This document shows positions 11,550 to 20,339 of a stretch of 64,000 nt of DNA, one piece after another. Source of the DNA: Acetobacteroides hydrogenigenes (GTDB lineage: Bacteria > Bacteroidota > Bacteroidia > Bacteroidales > ZOR0009); assembly GCF_004340205.1 (NCBI RefSeq), contig NZ_SLWB01000006.1, positions 124,001 through 188,000 of the forward strand, read 5' to 3'. The notes beneath the pieces were generated by a model. It was not told the DNA's origin. It was given only the letters and a program-made list of their open reading frames with translations, and searched no databases. A program made the position numbers and the translations under genes. Position 1 is the stretch's first letter, and every line of letters begins with the position of its first letter.

Positions 11550-12032
11550 ATGATACGACCAGCAACATCCGCAGATGCCTCCGCCATCTGCAGCATTTAC
11601 AACCATTACATAGAAAATACGGTAATTACCTTCGAGGAAAATCCCCTTACCGAAGACGAGATGGCCGAACGAATACGAGCATACAGCGAGAAGTACGCCT
11701 ACATCGTGTACGAAGAGGATGGAGAGGTGATTGGATATGCTTACGGTTCTAGTTGGAGAACACGTAGGGCTTACAGATTCAGCACCGAGACCACCGTTTA
11801 CCTAAAGGATGGAGCAGCCGGAAAAGGAATCGGCTCTTTACTCTACTCCGAGCTTATTGAAAGGCTAAAGGGAAAAGGCTTCCATTCACTGATAGGCTGC
11901 ATAACCCTACCAAACGAAAAGAGCGTGAGGCTCCACGAGAAGATGGGCTTTAAAAAAGTAGCCCACTTCCACGAAGCGGGCTGGAAATTCGATCAATGGC
12001 TCGATGTTGGATTTTGGGAGTTACTTGTTTAA
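11550..12032 (+). CDS. GNAT-family N-acetyltransferase (phosphinothricin acetyltransferase-like)
   Basis: A 160-residue acetyl-CoA-dependent N-acetyltransferase. The N-terminus MIRPATSADASAICSIYNHYI, the TFEE segment and the acetyl-CoA loop around GAAGKGIGSLLYSEL are typical of the Pat/Bar/YncA-like subgroup. A later LHEKMGFKKVAHFHEAGWK segment also fits. Members acetylate small amines such as phosphinothricin or methionine derivatives, but the natural substrate cannot be told here. Its 3' end overlaps the convergent neighbour by four bases. Confidence 0.85.
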   Translation: MIRPATSADASAICSIYNHYIENTVITFEENPLTEDEMAERIRAYSEKYAYIVYEEDGEVIGYAYGSSWRTRRAYRFSTETTVYLKDGAAGKGIGSLLYSELIERLKGKGFHSLIGCITLPNEKSVRLHEKMGFKKVAHFHEAGWKFDQWLDVGFWELLV

Positions 12033-12745
12033 ACAGCTCTTAGTTCACCTACCGATAACCCTTTTAGCCTATTAATGACGGATGAAAAGATGAAGAGTTC
12101 TCGCTTTTTTGCCTTTTTCTCGAAGAAGGTAGATGCAATAGTACAAATACCCTCAACCTCGTTGTAAAGCGAACAAAGAACAGCAATCTCCGGCTCTTTC
12201 ATCTTCTTATTTGGGAGCATAAGCATAGCCTGAACTTGCCCCATTTCATTAAGAAGTGCAGCTTGCTGGGCAAGCTTATCGAGTAGAAAAGGGTTTACCC
12301 CATTAGCCACCAGTTCGCTTCGCCTGCTAGGCGACAAATTTACTGCAAAATGTTCTAGCACTCTAATTAGCTCCTCTTCCGATAGCATGTTTGGCCTTTG
12401 CTGGAACATAGTAAACCCCAAGGCCGAAAGGAATTCATTTTTCTTCTCCACATTGTCTTGGTTGTCAACCTCTATTTGTATTTTCAAGCAGCTTAAGTCA
12501 AAAGCGGCATGCTGCAACGATTCGTAAATATCAAACTTCAAAAAGCGATAAATGCTCGGGAGCTCAACTCCAAGTATTCCGGAAAAAGCATTATCCAATC
12601 GGCTATCAAGATCTGTGATATAGCCTCTTGTCCACAACGAACGAATTTCGGAAAGTTCCTTTATGCAGCAGCGCAAGCTTGCCGCAATAACCTTTCCGCC
12701 TGCAAGCATTAAGGCATCATTGTAAGGGTAGTTGCGAGTTATCAT
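12029..12745 (-). CDS. Uncharacterised protein
   Basis: I do not recognise a characterised family. The 238-residue protein is soluble, mostly helical by composition, and has no signal peptide or membrane segment. Cysteines occur in RCCIKE near residue 26, in LSCLKI and in AVLCSLYN, with no metal-site spacing. The second half has charged helices (EEELIRVLEHF, SPSRRSELVANGVNPFLLDKLAQQAALLNEMGQ). It stands alone between a convergent GNAT gene and the promoter region of the decarboxylase operon. Confidence 0.6.
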   Translation of the reverse strand: MITRNYPYNDALMLAGGKVIAASLRCCIKELSEIRSLWTRGYITDLDSRLDNAFSGILGVELPSIYRFLKFDIYESLQHAAFDLSCLKIQIEVDNQDNVEKKNEFLSALGFTMFQQRPNMLSEEELIRVLEHFAVNLSPSRRSELVANGVNPFLLDKLAQQAALLNEMGQVQAMLMLPNKKMKEPEIAVLCSLYNEVEGICTIASTFFEKKAKKRELFIFSSVINRLKGLSVGELRAV

Positions 12746-13212
12746 AGCTTTTATTTTAAAAGTAACCTGAAGATTTGCCTACATTTTAAGCTACCTAAAG
12801 CTACTTTAATCGTTAAACTATCGCAAGTTTTTGAGCAACTTTATCGCGACCAAAATACAATAGTCTAAATACAAGCACGTTTAACGACACATTACTTTAA
12901 AAAAAATGCAGCCACCAGAACCTCTATTGCATTAGCATTACTGGTAAACTAAGACGAAGAATTACGTCTTCGACAGCCTTACATTTACATTTTCCCCGCC
13001 TGTACCTCCAAGAACAAATAATTCCAAAAGCAAACCCGCAAAGAAGCTACAGTTTAAAACTAAAACATCAATAATAAAAATAAATCAAAAACACAATACT
13101 ATACATATGCTTCAAATCAACATCATATTAAAGAAAACATCGTATGTTTTTAAACAATAAAAAGCAGCGCGTTTTTTTTGTCTTTTTCTTCGGTAATCCC
13201 AACGGGTTCAAC
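12746..13212. other. AT-rich region before the methylmalonyl-CoA operon
   Basis: No gene is supported. A short 6-bp AAGACG/CGTCTT hairpin sits near 12951-12970. A longer in-frame extension of the epimerase frame to 13144 exists but is rejected because it contains the -7 box and a low-complexity T-rich stretch. Confidence 0.5.
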
Positions 13213-13220
13213 TACATTTG
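13213..13220 (+). promoter_or_regulatory. Bacteroidota -7 box for the methylmalonyl-CoA decarboxylase operon
   Basis: TACATTTG matches TAnnTTTG and lies 25 bases before the epimerase ATG at 13246. This supports that start and gives a leader of roughly 20 bases. Confidence 0.6.
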
Positions 13221-13245
13221 CTCGAAATCTTTTAATATAACGTTT

Positions 13246-13656
13246 ATGAAACTTTCGCATATCGAGCACATCGGGATTGCTGTTAAGGATTTAGCAACTG
13301 CAATACCTTACTACGAAAAGGTTTTAGGTCTAACCTGCTACAATGTTGAGGAGGTTAAGGACCAAAAGGTTAAGACTGCCTTTTTCATGATCGGACAAAC
13401 CAAAATCGAGCTTCTTGAGTCGACCGATCCAGAAGGACCAATTGGTAAGTTTATTGAGAAGAAAGGCGAAGGCGTTCACCACATTGCATTTGCGGTAGAA
13501 GGTATCGAAAATGCTCTAGAATTTGCAGCAGAGCAAGGCGTACAGCTAATTGACAAGGCTCCTCGTAAGGGTGCTGAAGGCCTAAGCATTGCATTCCTAC
13601 ACCCAAAATCAACCATGGGCGTGCTTACCGAACTTTGCGAAGACAAGAATAAGTAG
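13246..13656 (+). CDS. mce: Methylmalonyl-CoA epimerase
   Basis: Interconverts the (2R) and (2S) forms of methylmalonyl-CoA, feeding the decarboxylase encoded next to it. The 136-residue protein is a vicinal-oxygen-chelate fold with two beta-alpha-beta halves. Metal ligands are expected at the His in IEHIGIAV, the His in [10 protein letters not shown] and the Glu in VLTELCED. The ATG at 13246 gives the standard N-terminus [10 protein letters not shown]. First gene of the operon, 23 bases before mmdA. Confidence 0.94.
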   Translation: MKLSHIEHIGIAVKDLATAIPYYEKVLGLTCYNVEEVKDQKVKTAFFMIGQTKIELLESTDPEGPIGKFIEKKGEGVHHIAFAVEGIENALEFAAEQGVQLIDKAPRKGAEGLSIAFLHPKSTMGVLTELCEDKNK

Positions 13657-13679
13657 AAAACAACCTGATATTACTCCAA

Positions 13680-15239
13680 ATGACCCAACACGAAAAAATC
13701 CAAGAGCTACTCAAGCTTCGCGAAGAGGCTAAGCTTGGTGGTGGACAAAAGAGAATTGATTCTCAACACAAGAAGGGCAAGTACACTGCTCGCGAGCGTA
13801 TCGACATGCTTCTTGACGAAAAGAGCTTCGAAGAGTTCGACATGTTCGTTAGCCACAGATGTATTGATTTCGGCCTAGAAAAAGAAACTTACCTATCTGA
13901 CGGCGTTGTTACCGGTTATGGTACCATCGACGGACGACTTGTTTATGTTTTCTCGCAAGACTTTACCGTATTCGGAGGATCGCTATCCGAAATGTTTGCA
14001 GCAAAGATCTGCAAGGTTATGGATATGGCTATGAAGACTGGCGCTCCTGTTATCGGTATCAACGACTCGGGTGGTGCTCGTATTCAAGAAGGGGTTAAGG
14101 CTCTTGGTGGCTACGCAGATATCTTCCAGCGTAACATTATGGCCTCTGGAGTAATTCCTCAAATCTCTGCAATGTTTGGTCCATGTGCTGGTGGTGCAGT
14201 ATACTCTCCTGCGCTTACCGACTTCAACATTATGACCAAGGGAACCAGCTACATGTTCGTAACCGGACCAAAGGTTGTTAAGACCGTAACCGGCGAAGAT
14301 GTAACACAAGAGCAACTTGGTGGTGCTAGCATCCATGCAACTAAGTCGGGTGTTGCTCACTTTGTAGCAGAAAACGAAGAAGAAGGTATCATGCTTATCC
14401 GTAAGCTGCTTAGCTACCTTCCTCAGAACAACCTCGAAGAGGCACCTCTTAAGCTTACTGCCGATCCAATCAACCGTATCGAAGAGCGCCTAAACGAGAT
14501 CATTCCTGACAATCCTAACAAACCTTACGACGTTAAGGAAATCATCCACCTACTGGTAGACGATAAGGAATTCCTAGAGGTACACCGCGACTACGCTCCA
14601 AACATCATCTGCGGATTTGCCCGTTTCAACGGCATGTCGGTAGGGGTTGTTGCTAACCAGCCAATGTACCTAGCAGGTGTGCTTGACATTAACGCTTCGC
14701 GTAAGGCAGCTCGCTTTGTTCGCTTCTGCGACGCCTTCAACATTCCATTGGTAACCCTTGTTGACGTTCCTGGATTCCTTCCTGGTACTGCTCAAGAGTA
14801 CGGTGGTATCATCCTTCACGGTGCTAAGCTTCTATTCGCTTACGGCGAAGCTACTGTACCAAAGGTTACCATCATCCTCCGCAAGGCTTACGGTGGTGCA
14901 TACGACGTAATGAGCTCTAAGCACCTTCGTGGCGACATCAACTACGCTTGGCCAGGTGCTGAGATCGCAGTTATGGGACCTAAGGGCGCCATCGAAGTTC
15001 TTCTTAGCCGCGAAATTGGCAGCATTGAAGACGAGAAGGCTAAAGTTCAATTCCTCCTTGAGAAGGAACAGGAATATCGCGACAAGTTTGCCAACCCATA
15101 CGTGGCTGCCAAGTTTGGCTACATCGACGATGTAATCGAGCCTAAGAACACCCGTTTCCGTATTGCTCGTGCACTTCAGTCGCTTGCTACTAAGAAGGAT
15201 GTGAATCCACCTAAGAAGCACTCGAATATTCCATTGTAA
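13680..15239 (+). CDS. mmdA: Methylmalonyl-CoA decarboxylase alpha subunit (carboxyltransferase)
   Basis: Transfers the carboxyl group of (S)-methylmalonyl-CoA to biotin on the carrier subunit, giving propionyl-CoA. The 519-residue length is typical for acyl-CoA carboxyltransferases. Landmarks are the N-terminal [18 protein letters not shown], the first oxyanion region [31 protein letters not shown], and the second-half [18 protein letters not shown] and [11 protein letters not shown]. Without context it could be called propionyl-CoA carboxylase beta. The OadG-like, carrier and OadB-like genes that follow make the Na+-pumping decarboxylase far more likely. Codon use suggests high expression. 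Confidence 0.94.
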   Translation: MTQHEKIQELLKLREEAKLGGGQKRIDSQHKKGKYTARERIDMLLDEKSFEEFDMFVSHRCIDFGLEKETYLSDGVVTGYGTIDGRLVYVFSQDFTVFGGSLSEMFAAKICKVMDMAMKTGAPVIGINDSGGARIQEGVKALGGYADIFQRNIMASGVIPQISAMFGPCAGGAVYSPALTDFNIMTKGTSYMFVTGPKVVKTVTGEDVTQEQLGGASIHATKSGVAHFVAENEEEGIMLIRKLLSYLPQNNLEEAPLKLTADPINRIEERLNEIIPDNPNKPYDVKEIIHLLVDDKEFLEVHRDYAPNIICGFARFNGMSVGVVANQPMYLAGVLDINASRKAARFVRFCDAFNIPLVTLVDVPGFLPGTAQEYGGIILHGAKLLFAYGEATVPKVTIILRKAYGGAYDVMSSKHLRGDINYAWPGAEIAVMGPKGAIEVLLSREIGSIEDEKAKVQFLLEKEQEYRDKFANPYVAAKFGYIDDVIEPKNTRFRIARALQSLATKKDVNPPKKHSNIPL

Positions 15240-15250
15240 TATAAAACCCT

Positions 15251-16171
15251 ATGAACAGACTTTTTAATTCGTTAAGAAGTTTGGTTATCATCATATCGCT
15301 ATGCGCTTTTGGGGGCAACGCTGTTGCCCAAAGCGCTAGCGACTTGAGGATAAACGAATTTCTTGTAAACAACGTCAACAACTACCAAGACGATTTTGGG
15401 GTTCAAGGCTCGTGGATAGAAATCTTCAACTCCGCCTACAACACGGTGAACATTGCAGGTTGCTACCTCACCAACGACCCCAACAATCCAAAAATGTATA
15501 GAATCCCCAAAGATCCTATTACTAAGATTGCACCAAGAAGCTATTTGGTTTTTTGGGCCGATAACAAGACCACACACGGGACACTACACCTTAACTTCGA
15601 CCTAAAAAGCTCAAAATACTTAGCGCTTTACGACCAAAGCGGAAAAATTCTTATTGACAGCGTATCGTTTAATCCTGCCGTACAAAAGGCAGACACCAGC
15701 TGGGGACGCGTTTTTGATGCGGATGCCAAATGGATTGCGATGGGTAAGCCTACTCCTAACGGCAATAACGATACCGTTGAACGCCCTTCGGCAGGTGCTA
15801 TATTCTTACATTTCGACCCATCGGGTGCTACTATGGCTATCATTTCGATGAGCGTTGTTTTCTCGGCTTTGATTCTTCTTTACCTATCGTTCAAGTTTAT
15901 TGGCAAAGCCAACATCAACCATGCACGTAGAATGAAGGAAAAAGAGCTTAAGAAGCAAGGCATCGTAGTTACAGCAAAGGAAGAAGGAGAGGAAACCTCT
16001 GGCGAAACTCTTGCAGCAATTGCCATGGCCATTCAGCTCTTCGAAACCGAGAAGGAAGATCTCGATTCGACCATTCTGACCATCGAGAAGACCTCTCGTA
16101 CCTACTCGCCCTGGAGCTCGAAGATTTACAGCATGAGGCAGATTCCACAAAAGACAACCCAAAAACGCTAA
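15251..16171 (+). CDS. Lamin-tail domain / OadG-type gamma subunit fusion
   Basis: Small membrane anchor subunit of the sodium-pumping decarboxylase, here with an added exported domain. The 306-residue protein starts with a signal peptide (residues 1-27). A lamin-tail domain covers about residues 31-165 (LRINEFLVNN, GSWIEIFNS, PRSYLVFWADN). One membrane helix lies near residues 193-217, and a cytoplasmic charged tail follows (RRMKEKELKKQG). The helix and tail match OadG-type gamma subunits, which alone are usually under 100 residues. It sits between the alpha and biotin-carrier genes, where a gamma subunit is expected. The role of the lamin-tail part outside the membrane is unknown. Confidence 0.82.
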   Translation: MNRLFNSLRSLVIIISLCAFGGNAVAQSASDLRINEFLVNNVNNYQDDFGVQGSWIEIFNSAYNTVNIAGCYLTNDPNNPKMYRIPKDPITKIAPRSYLVFWADNKTTHGTLHLNFDLKSSKYLALYDQSGKILIDSVSFNPAVQKADTSWGRVFDADAKWIAMGKPTPNGNNDTVERPSAGAIFLHFDPSGATMAIISMSVVFSALILLYLSFKFIGKANINHARRMKEKELKKQGIVVTAKEEGEETSGETLAAIAMAIQLFETEKEDLDSTILTIEKTSRTYSPWSSKIYSMRQIPQKTTQKR

Positions 16172-16174
16172 TCC

Positions 16175-16612
16175 ATGAAAAACTTTAAATTCAAGATAAA
16201 CGGGAACGACTACAACGTTCACATCTCTAACGTAGACGGCAATATCGCCGACCTTGAGGTTAACGGAACTCCTTACAAGGTTGAAATTGACCGCGAGCTT
16301 AAGCAAACCAAAACTCCTAAGCTGGTTCGTCCAGAAGCGGTTCCTTCAACCGATTCTCACCCATCGGTTGCCAAAACCGTTAGCCCAGGCGTTGCAACCT
16401 CGGGTGCCGTTAAGTCGCCACTTCCAGGCGTTATCCTTAGCCTTGCCGTTAAGGTAGGGGATACCGTTAAGGTTGGCCAACGTCTTCTCGTTCTCGAAGC
16501 CATGAAAATGGAAAACAACATCGACTCCGACAAGGAAGGTCGCATTGCAGCCATCAAGGTTAACCAAGGCGACAGCGTAATGGAAGGCGATGTTCTAGTT
16601 GTAATCGAATAG
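16175..16612 (+). CDS. Biotin carboxyl carrier subunit of methylmalonyl-CoA decarboxylase
   Basis: Carries the carboxyl group on biotin from the alpha to the beta subunit. The 145-residue protein has an N-terminal beta-rich segment, a flexible Pro/Ala/Ser linker (about residues 48-80) and a C-terminal biotinyl domain. The attachment lysine is K111 in LEAMKMEN. It begins three bases after the gamma-fusion gene and ends ten bases before the beta gene, so it is cotranscribed and probably co-translated with them. Confidence 0.95.
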   Translation: MKNFKFKINGNDYNVHISNVDGNIADLEVNGTPYKVEIDRELKQTKTPKLVRPEAVPSTDSHPSVAKTVSPGVATSGAVKSPLPGVILSLAVKVGDTVKVGQRLLVLEAMKMENNIDSDKEGRIAAIKVNQGDSVMEGDVLVVIE

Positions 16613-16622
16613 GCTCTAAACT

Positions 16623-17786
16623 ATGGAACAAACCCAGAGTTACTTTTCGTTTCTGTCCGACCAAATAAGCCAGTTTCTGAGCTACACGGCTTTTGCAAAC
16701 ATTACGCTCGGACACGCCATAATGATTATCATTGGTCTAGCGTTTATCTACCTAGCCATTAAGAAAGAGTACGAACCCCTACTCCTTGTCCCAATCGGTT
16801 TCGGTATTGTTATTGGCAACATTGCCTTTACCCCCGGTTTCCAGGTTGGTATCTACGAGAGCGGTAGCGTGCTTAACTACCTATACTTTGGCGTATCGCA
16901 AGGGGTTTATCCTCCTCTTATCTTCTTAGGTATCGGGGCGATGACCGACTTCTCGGCGCTAATCTCTAACCCTAAGCTAATGCTTATTGGTGCGGCTGCC
17001 CAGCTCGGTATCTTTGGAGCCTACGCTGCAGCTCTATGGCTTGGTTTCTCGCCAGAAGAGGCTGGTGCAATTGGTATCATTGGCGGTGCCGACGGTCCTA
17101 CAGCTATCTTCCTTTCGGGAAAACTTGCTCCTAGCTTAATGGGTGCTATCGCAGTATCTGCATACTCTTACATGGCTCTTGTTCCGGTTATCCAGCCTCC
17201 TATCATGAAGTTGCTTACCACCAAGAAGGAGCGCGTAATCCGCATGAAAGCTCCTCGCCAGGTATCGAAGCTAGAGAAGATCCTCTTCCCTATCGTAGGA
17301 TTGCTGCTTACCTGCTTCATCGTTCCAACTGGTCTTCCACTTCTTGGTATGCTCTTCTTCGGCAACCTGCTTAAGGAAAGTACCGTTACCAAGCGTTTGG
17401 CCGATACCGCTAAGGGTCCACTTATCGATATCGTAACCATCCTTATCGGTTTAACCGTTGGTGCATCGACACAGGCAACCACCTTCCTTAAAACGGAATC
17501 GGTGCTTATCTTCGGACTAGGTGCTGCCTCGTTCATCATCGCAACCTTTGGTGGGGTAATGTTCGTTAAGATCCTTAACCTATTCCTTAAGGAGGGTAAC
17601 AAGATCAACCCGCTTATCGGTAATGCAGGGGTTTCGGCTGTGCCCGATAGCGCCCGCGTATCGCATGTGGTGGGATTGGAGTACGATAAGACCAACTATC
17701 TGCTAATGCACGCCATGGGGCCAAACGTGGCCGGTGTGATCGGTAGCGCCGTTGCTGCCGGTATTATGCTTAGCTTCCTTAGCTAG
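16623..17786 (+). CDS. mmdB: Sodium-pumping decarboxylase beta subunit (OadB/MmdB family)
   Basis: Integral membrane subunit that decarboxylates carboxybiotin and exports Na+. The 387-residue protein has many hydrophobic helices. Conserved family stretches are LIFLGIGAMTDFSALISNPK, GIIGGADGPTAIFLS with the ion-path Asp, and GNAGVSAVPDSARV near the C-terminus. Last gene of the operon, followed by a strong palindromic terminator. The name follows from the methylmalonyl-CoA context. OadB and GcdB homologues look very similar. Confidence 0.93.
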   Translation: MEQTQSYFSFLSDQISQFLSYTAFANITLGHAIMIIIGLAFIYLAIKKEYEPLLLVPIGFGIVIGNIAFTPGFQVGIYESGSVLNYLYFGVSQGVYPPLIFLGIGAMTDFSALISNPKLMLIGAAAQLGIFGAYAAALWLGFSPEEAGAIGIIGGADGPTAIFLSGKLAPSLMGAIAVSAYSYMALVPVIQPPIMKLLTTKKERVIRMKAPRQVSKLEKILFPIVGLLLTCFIVPTGLPLLGMLFFGNLLKESTVTKRLADTAKGPLIDIVTILIGLTVGASTQATTFLKTESVLIFGLGAASFIIATFGGVMFVKILNLFLKEGNKINPLIGNAGVSAVPDSARVSHVVGLEYDKTNYLLMHAMGPNVAGVIGSAVAAGIMLSFLS

Positions 17787-17804
17787 TTTTAAAGAAAACC
17801 ATAT

Positions 17805-17846
17805 AAAAAAAGGAGAGGCGTTGCATGCAACGCCTCTCCTTTTTTT
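17805..17846 (+). terminator. Terminator of the methylmalonyl-CoA decarboxylase operon
   Basis: Perfect 42-base palindrome (21-base arms) beginning with seven A and ending in seven T, 18 bases after the mmdB stop codon. Its central 24 bases recur exactly at 24737-24760. Confidence 0.9.
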
Positions 17847-17878
17847 GGATAGCCTAGAAACCCTCACCACCACCAAAC

Positions 17879-17905
17879 AAAAAAGGCCCTACGCACTGTA
17901 GAGCC
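17879..17905 (-). terminator. Terminator of the cold-shock gene
   Basis: On the minus strand an 8-bp stem (17898-17905 with 17885-17892, one G-U pair) with a 5-base loop is followed by six T, 30 bases after the cold-shock stop codon. Confidence 0.8.
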
Positions 17906-17935
17906 TCCTCTGATGATGTCTTTTATAGCTTAAAA

Positions 17936-18127
17936 CTATGCAAGCTTCACGTTTACGGCATTGATTCCCCTTTTGCCTTCTTCAAGGTCGAAGGTTACCT
18001 CGTCGTTATCCTTGATTCGGTCTACCAAACCAGATACGTGTACGAAATACTCCTTTGGAGAATCTGCATCTTTAATGAAACCGAAACCTTTGGTCTCATC
18101 AAAAAACTTTACTGTTCCTTTGCTCAT
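17936..18127 (-). CDS. Cold-shock domain protein
   Basis: A 63-residue single cold-shock domain that binds single-stranded RNA or DNA and acts as an RNA chaperone. RNP1 is KGFGFI and RNP2 is YFVHVS, the Bacteroidota variant of FVHFS. The N-terminus MSKGTVKFF is standard. It stands alone with its own promoter-like box and terminator. Whether it is cold-induced cannot be told. Confidence 0.95.
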   Translation of the reverse strand: MSKGTVKFFDETKGFGFIKDADSPKEYFVHVSGLVDRIKDNDEVTFDLEEGKRGINAVNVKLA

Positions 18128-18147
18128 TATGAAAAATTTAATGGATG

Positions 18148-18155
18148 GAAAGGTA
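18148..18155 (-). promoter_or_regulatory. Probable -7 box for the cold-shock gene
   Basis: TACCTTTC on the minus strand, 20 bases before the start codon, is one base off TAnnTTTG. Confidence 0.4.
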
Positions 18156-18540
18156 CGATTAATAATTTGATATTATCATCCCCTTCATTTTTGCTATGCC
18201 GATGGGGTTTTTCGGCCCAAAACAGCAGTACAGCATACTACAATAGGCTTTCAACGAAGAAAGCCCTCCTATTTCGGCCCATTAGGCTAAACTAAAAGCT
18301 AATTATGGGCGCATTTTTTGCCCATTTAGCCCTCTTTTTTCGACAAATCGCATACATTTTCCATCTATTTAGCTGATGCCAGCATGCGAAAAGGGCGCTA
18401 CGCCCCTCATTTACCCCGAAAGAAGGCCGAAAAAGCGGGGTGTTTTGGGATGAAAGATGCCATTCTGTTGATTTTTTGGGTGGAGCTAAGCACCAAGAAG
18501 CCCAGGAATCAGCACCCGTAAAAAATAGCGCACCCCTTAC
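18156..18540. other. Intergenic region without recognisable genes
   Basis: Contains scattered GGCCCA/TGGGCC-like short palindromic pieces and T-runs. ORFs here run through the repeat tract on its right and look like non-coding sequence. Nothing else seen. Confidence 0.4.
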
Positions 18541-18792
18541 CTTCACCTCGACTCCGCTCGGTGGACAATAAAAAGGTCGCCGAGCGAAACCGAGCGGTAT
18601 CCGAGCAAAGCCGAGGAGAACGATCACCAAATCCGAGGTAGCCGCTACGCAGAGTAGAGGCGGAGAATGCTGATGCCACCTCGACTCCGCTCGGTGGGCA
18701 ATAAAAAGGTCGCCGAGCGAAGTCGAGTGGTCGCAGAACGGAGTCGAGGAGAACACCATCAAATCCGAGCGGTCGCCGAGCGGAGTCGAGGC
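18541..18792. repeat. REP-like palindromic repeat cluster (CTCGACTCCGCTCGG family)
   Basis: Two imperfect direct copies of about 54 bases (near 18544-18597 and 18677-18730) share CACCTCGACTCCGCTCGGTG and a following CAATAAAAAGGTCGCCGAGC segment. Inverted copies of the same core (CCGAGCGGAGTCGAGG) follow up to 18792. The alternating orientations can fold into stem-loops, as in REP/BIME elements. The same core recurs at 20031-20124. Confidence 0.75.
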
Positions 18793-18862
18793 GCCCCCAA
18801 AAAAAAACGAAACCCATACAAGCATCAGCAAGTATGGGCTTCGGTATAGGAGAACGCCGAGG

Positions 18863-19495
18863 CTACAATCCGAGGATCTCGCACTCGCGCTTATCGAGGG
18901 CTAGCTTTGCCAGCTGGCGCAGCTCGTCGTACCAGCTTTTTAGGGTGTCGAAGGCATCGTTACGCTCGGAGGTTGCCATACGCGCCTCTCCGGTCTCCTT
19001 TAGCTGAACCTGGTTGGCCGCAATGGCATCCTCCACCAGCTTCTTTGCAGCGGTAAGGTCTTCGGCCTTGATGTTGTACTTGCCCAAACGCTCCATAACT
19101 ACCGGAATCGAAAGCGCATTGGTGTAGAAGTCGAGCCGAGATTGCGCCCAGCCATCGAACGTCGATTTTTCCAACGATACAACGCCCAGCTGATCCTGCA
19201 AACCCTTTTCCTTGATGGCAACTCGCGAAATCTTGTAGATCACCTTAAACCGCACATCGGCCAAGCCGAATAGCTCGTTACAGCGCTCGGTGGCGCTATG
19301 CTGTTCGCCCTCTTCCATCTTCTGCTTTTGCGATTTTTGAGTAGCAGTAGCAAAAAGCAGCTTGCCCTCGGCCAACGATTCGTTGGTGAAGCCAAAACCC
19401 TGCAGCTTGGCCGCAAGGGTCGGGTTCGACTCTAGGTTAGCGATAGATGTTCCGATCCTCTGAAGATCTTCATCCTTTGTTCGATACTTTGACAT
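18863..19495 (-). CDS. Uncharacterised helical protein
   Basis: I do not recognise a characterised family. The 210-residue protein is rich in Lys, Glu, Ala and Leu, looks almost wholly helical, and has no signal peptide, membrane segment or cysteine pattern. Two stretches have a similar layout: SIANLESNPTLAAKLQGFGF with LAEGKLLFATATQ, and LSIPVVMERLGKYNI with TAAKKLVEDAIAANQ. Each is followed by a polar ERCNE or ERNDA segment, so the protein may be an internal duplication of about 100 residues. Repeat-rich DNA lies on both sides. Confidence 0.65.
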   Translation of the reverse strand: MSKYRTKDEDLQRIGTSIANLESNPTLAAKLQGFGFTNESLAEGKLLFATATQKSQKQKMEEGEQHSATERCNELFGLADVRFKVIYKISRVAIKEKGLQDQLGVVSLEKSTFDGWAQSRLDFYTNALSIPVVMERLGKYNIKAEDLTAAKKLVEDAIAANQVQLKETGEARMATSERNDAFDTLKSWYDELRQLAKLALDKRECEILGL

Positions 19496-19612
19496 AATTT
19501 TATTGGGTTAGTTTTGACTTGGGCCTACGCAGCGTAAACCCGTTTGCTATAAAAAATTAATAGTTACCGCTTATATATTGCTCGATCTCGCGCACACCAG
19601 ATAGTCTACCAT

Positions 19613-19822
19613 CGGAAAGGGATTTCTGCCAACCGGAAAATGACTTCCGCCTGCCGGAATGTCATTTCTGCCAACCGGAAAACGATTTATGCCCGCCGGA
19701 ATGTCACTTCTGCCGATCGGAAAGCCATTTCTGCCTGCCGGAAAATGATTTCTGCCAATCGGAATGCCATTTCTGCCTGCCGGAAAACGGTTTCTGCCAA
19801 TCGGAAAGCCATTTCGGCCAAC
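19613..19822. repeat. Tandem array of 21-bp repeats
   Basis: The tetramer CGGA recurs at exactly 21-base intervals ten times (19613, 19634, 19655 and so on to 19802) in units like CGGAAAnnnATTTCTGCCnnC. Because the period is a multiple of three, both strands show open frames with heptapeptide repeats (GRNxFPx or SANRKxI). No start signal or function supports translation. A related array lies at 32380-32496. Confidence 0.85.
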
Positions 19823-20030
19823 CTGCCTCCTATTTCTCCCCACCGGCTAGCGGCCTCTCCCACCCTTCGCGGCTACTTCGCTAAGGCGCTAGCTGGTTTG
19901 TTGGCCATCGGAGCCTGATCAGCTAACCAATCTGGTAAAACATGCCTTCAAAGAACGAGCAATAGCTAATTTATAAAAATATTCGTTGGTTGATTCTTTT
20001 TGATGTTTTTTTGTTAATTTTTTCGTCGGA

Positions 20031-20124
20031 TAGCCTCGACTTCGCTCGGCTACCACGGGCAGATGAAAACCTAAAGCCGAAATACTAGGAGCCGAAGCTC
20101 TGGAAGCCGAGCGGAGCCGAGGCT
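20031..20124. repeat. Inverted pair of REP-like units, plus a dispersed-repeat copy downstream
   Basis: Twenty-base arms at 20032-20051 and 20105-20124 are complementary with two mismatches and belong to the CTCGACTTCGCTCGG family seen at 18.6 kb. Just downstream, 20177-20198 is an exact 22-base copy, in opposite orientation, of part of the inverted-repeat element at 32775-32796. The rest of the 19.82-20.34 kb gap shows no gene. Confidence 0.7.
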
Positions 20125-20339
20125 CGACTCCCCTTCACCCCCACCCTGAAATTACCTCGTTTGACTGAAGTTGCGCCCCATTGCCGTCAAGCTAAGGCCA
20201 TGGGCTGAAGCCTTCGCCTAGCCGCGAACACCTTCTATCCGCTACTACAGCACCTGGGCATTCGGGAGATGCGCTTTAGGTACTTGAAAACGGGGCAGGC
20301 ATGGCGTACCTTGCTGCTGTTTACAAAAAATCGAAGCGT

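Noticed and set aside
13144-13245. N-terminal extension of methylmalonyl-CoA epimerase
   Set aside because: It covers the -7 box and a T-rich stretch and adds residues not seen in the family.
18292-18849. Frames in the 18.3-18.85 kb region
   Set aside because: They run through REP-like repeats and read as Arg/Ser-rich sequence without domain features.
19613-19822. CRISPR array
   Set aside because: Units are contiguous 21-bp repeats with no unique spacers, and no cas genes are present.
19571-19918. Open frames on both strands over the 21-bp array
   Set aside because: They exist because the period is a multiple of three. No start context, domain or conservation can be seen, and both strands cannot be coding.
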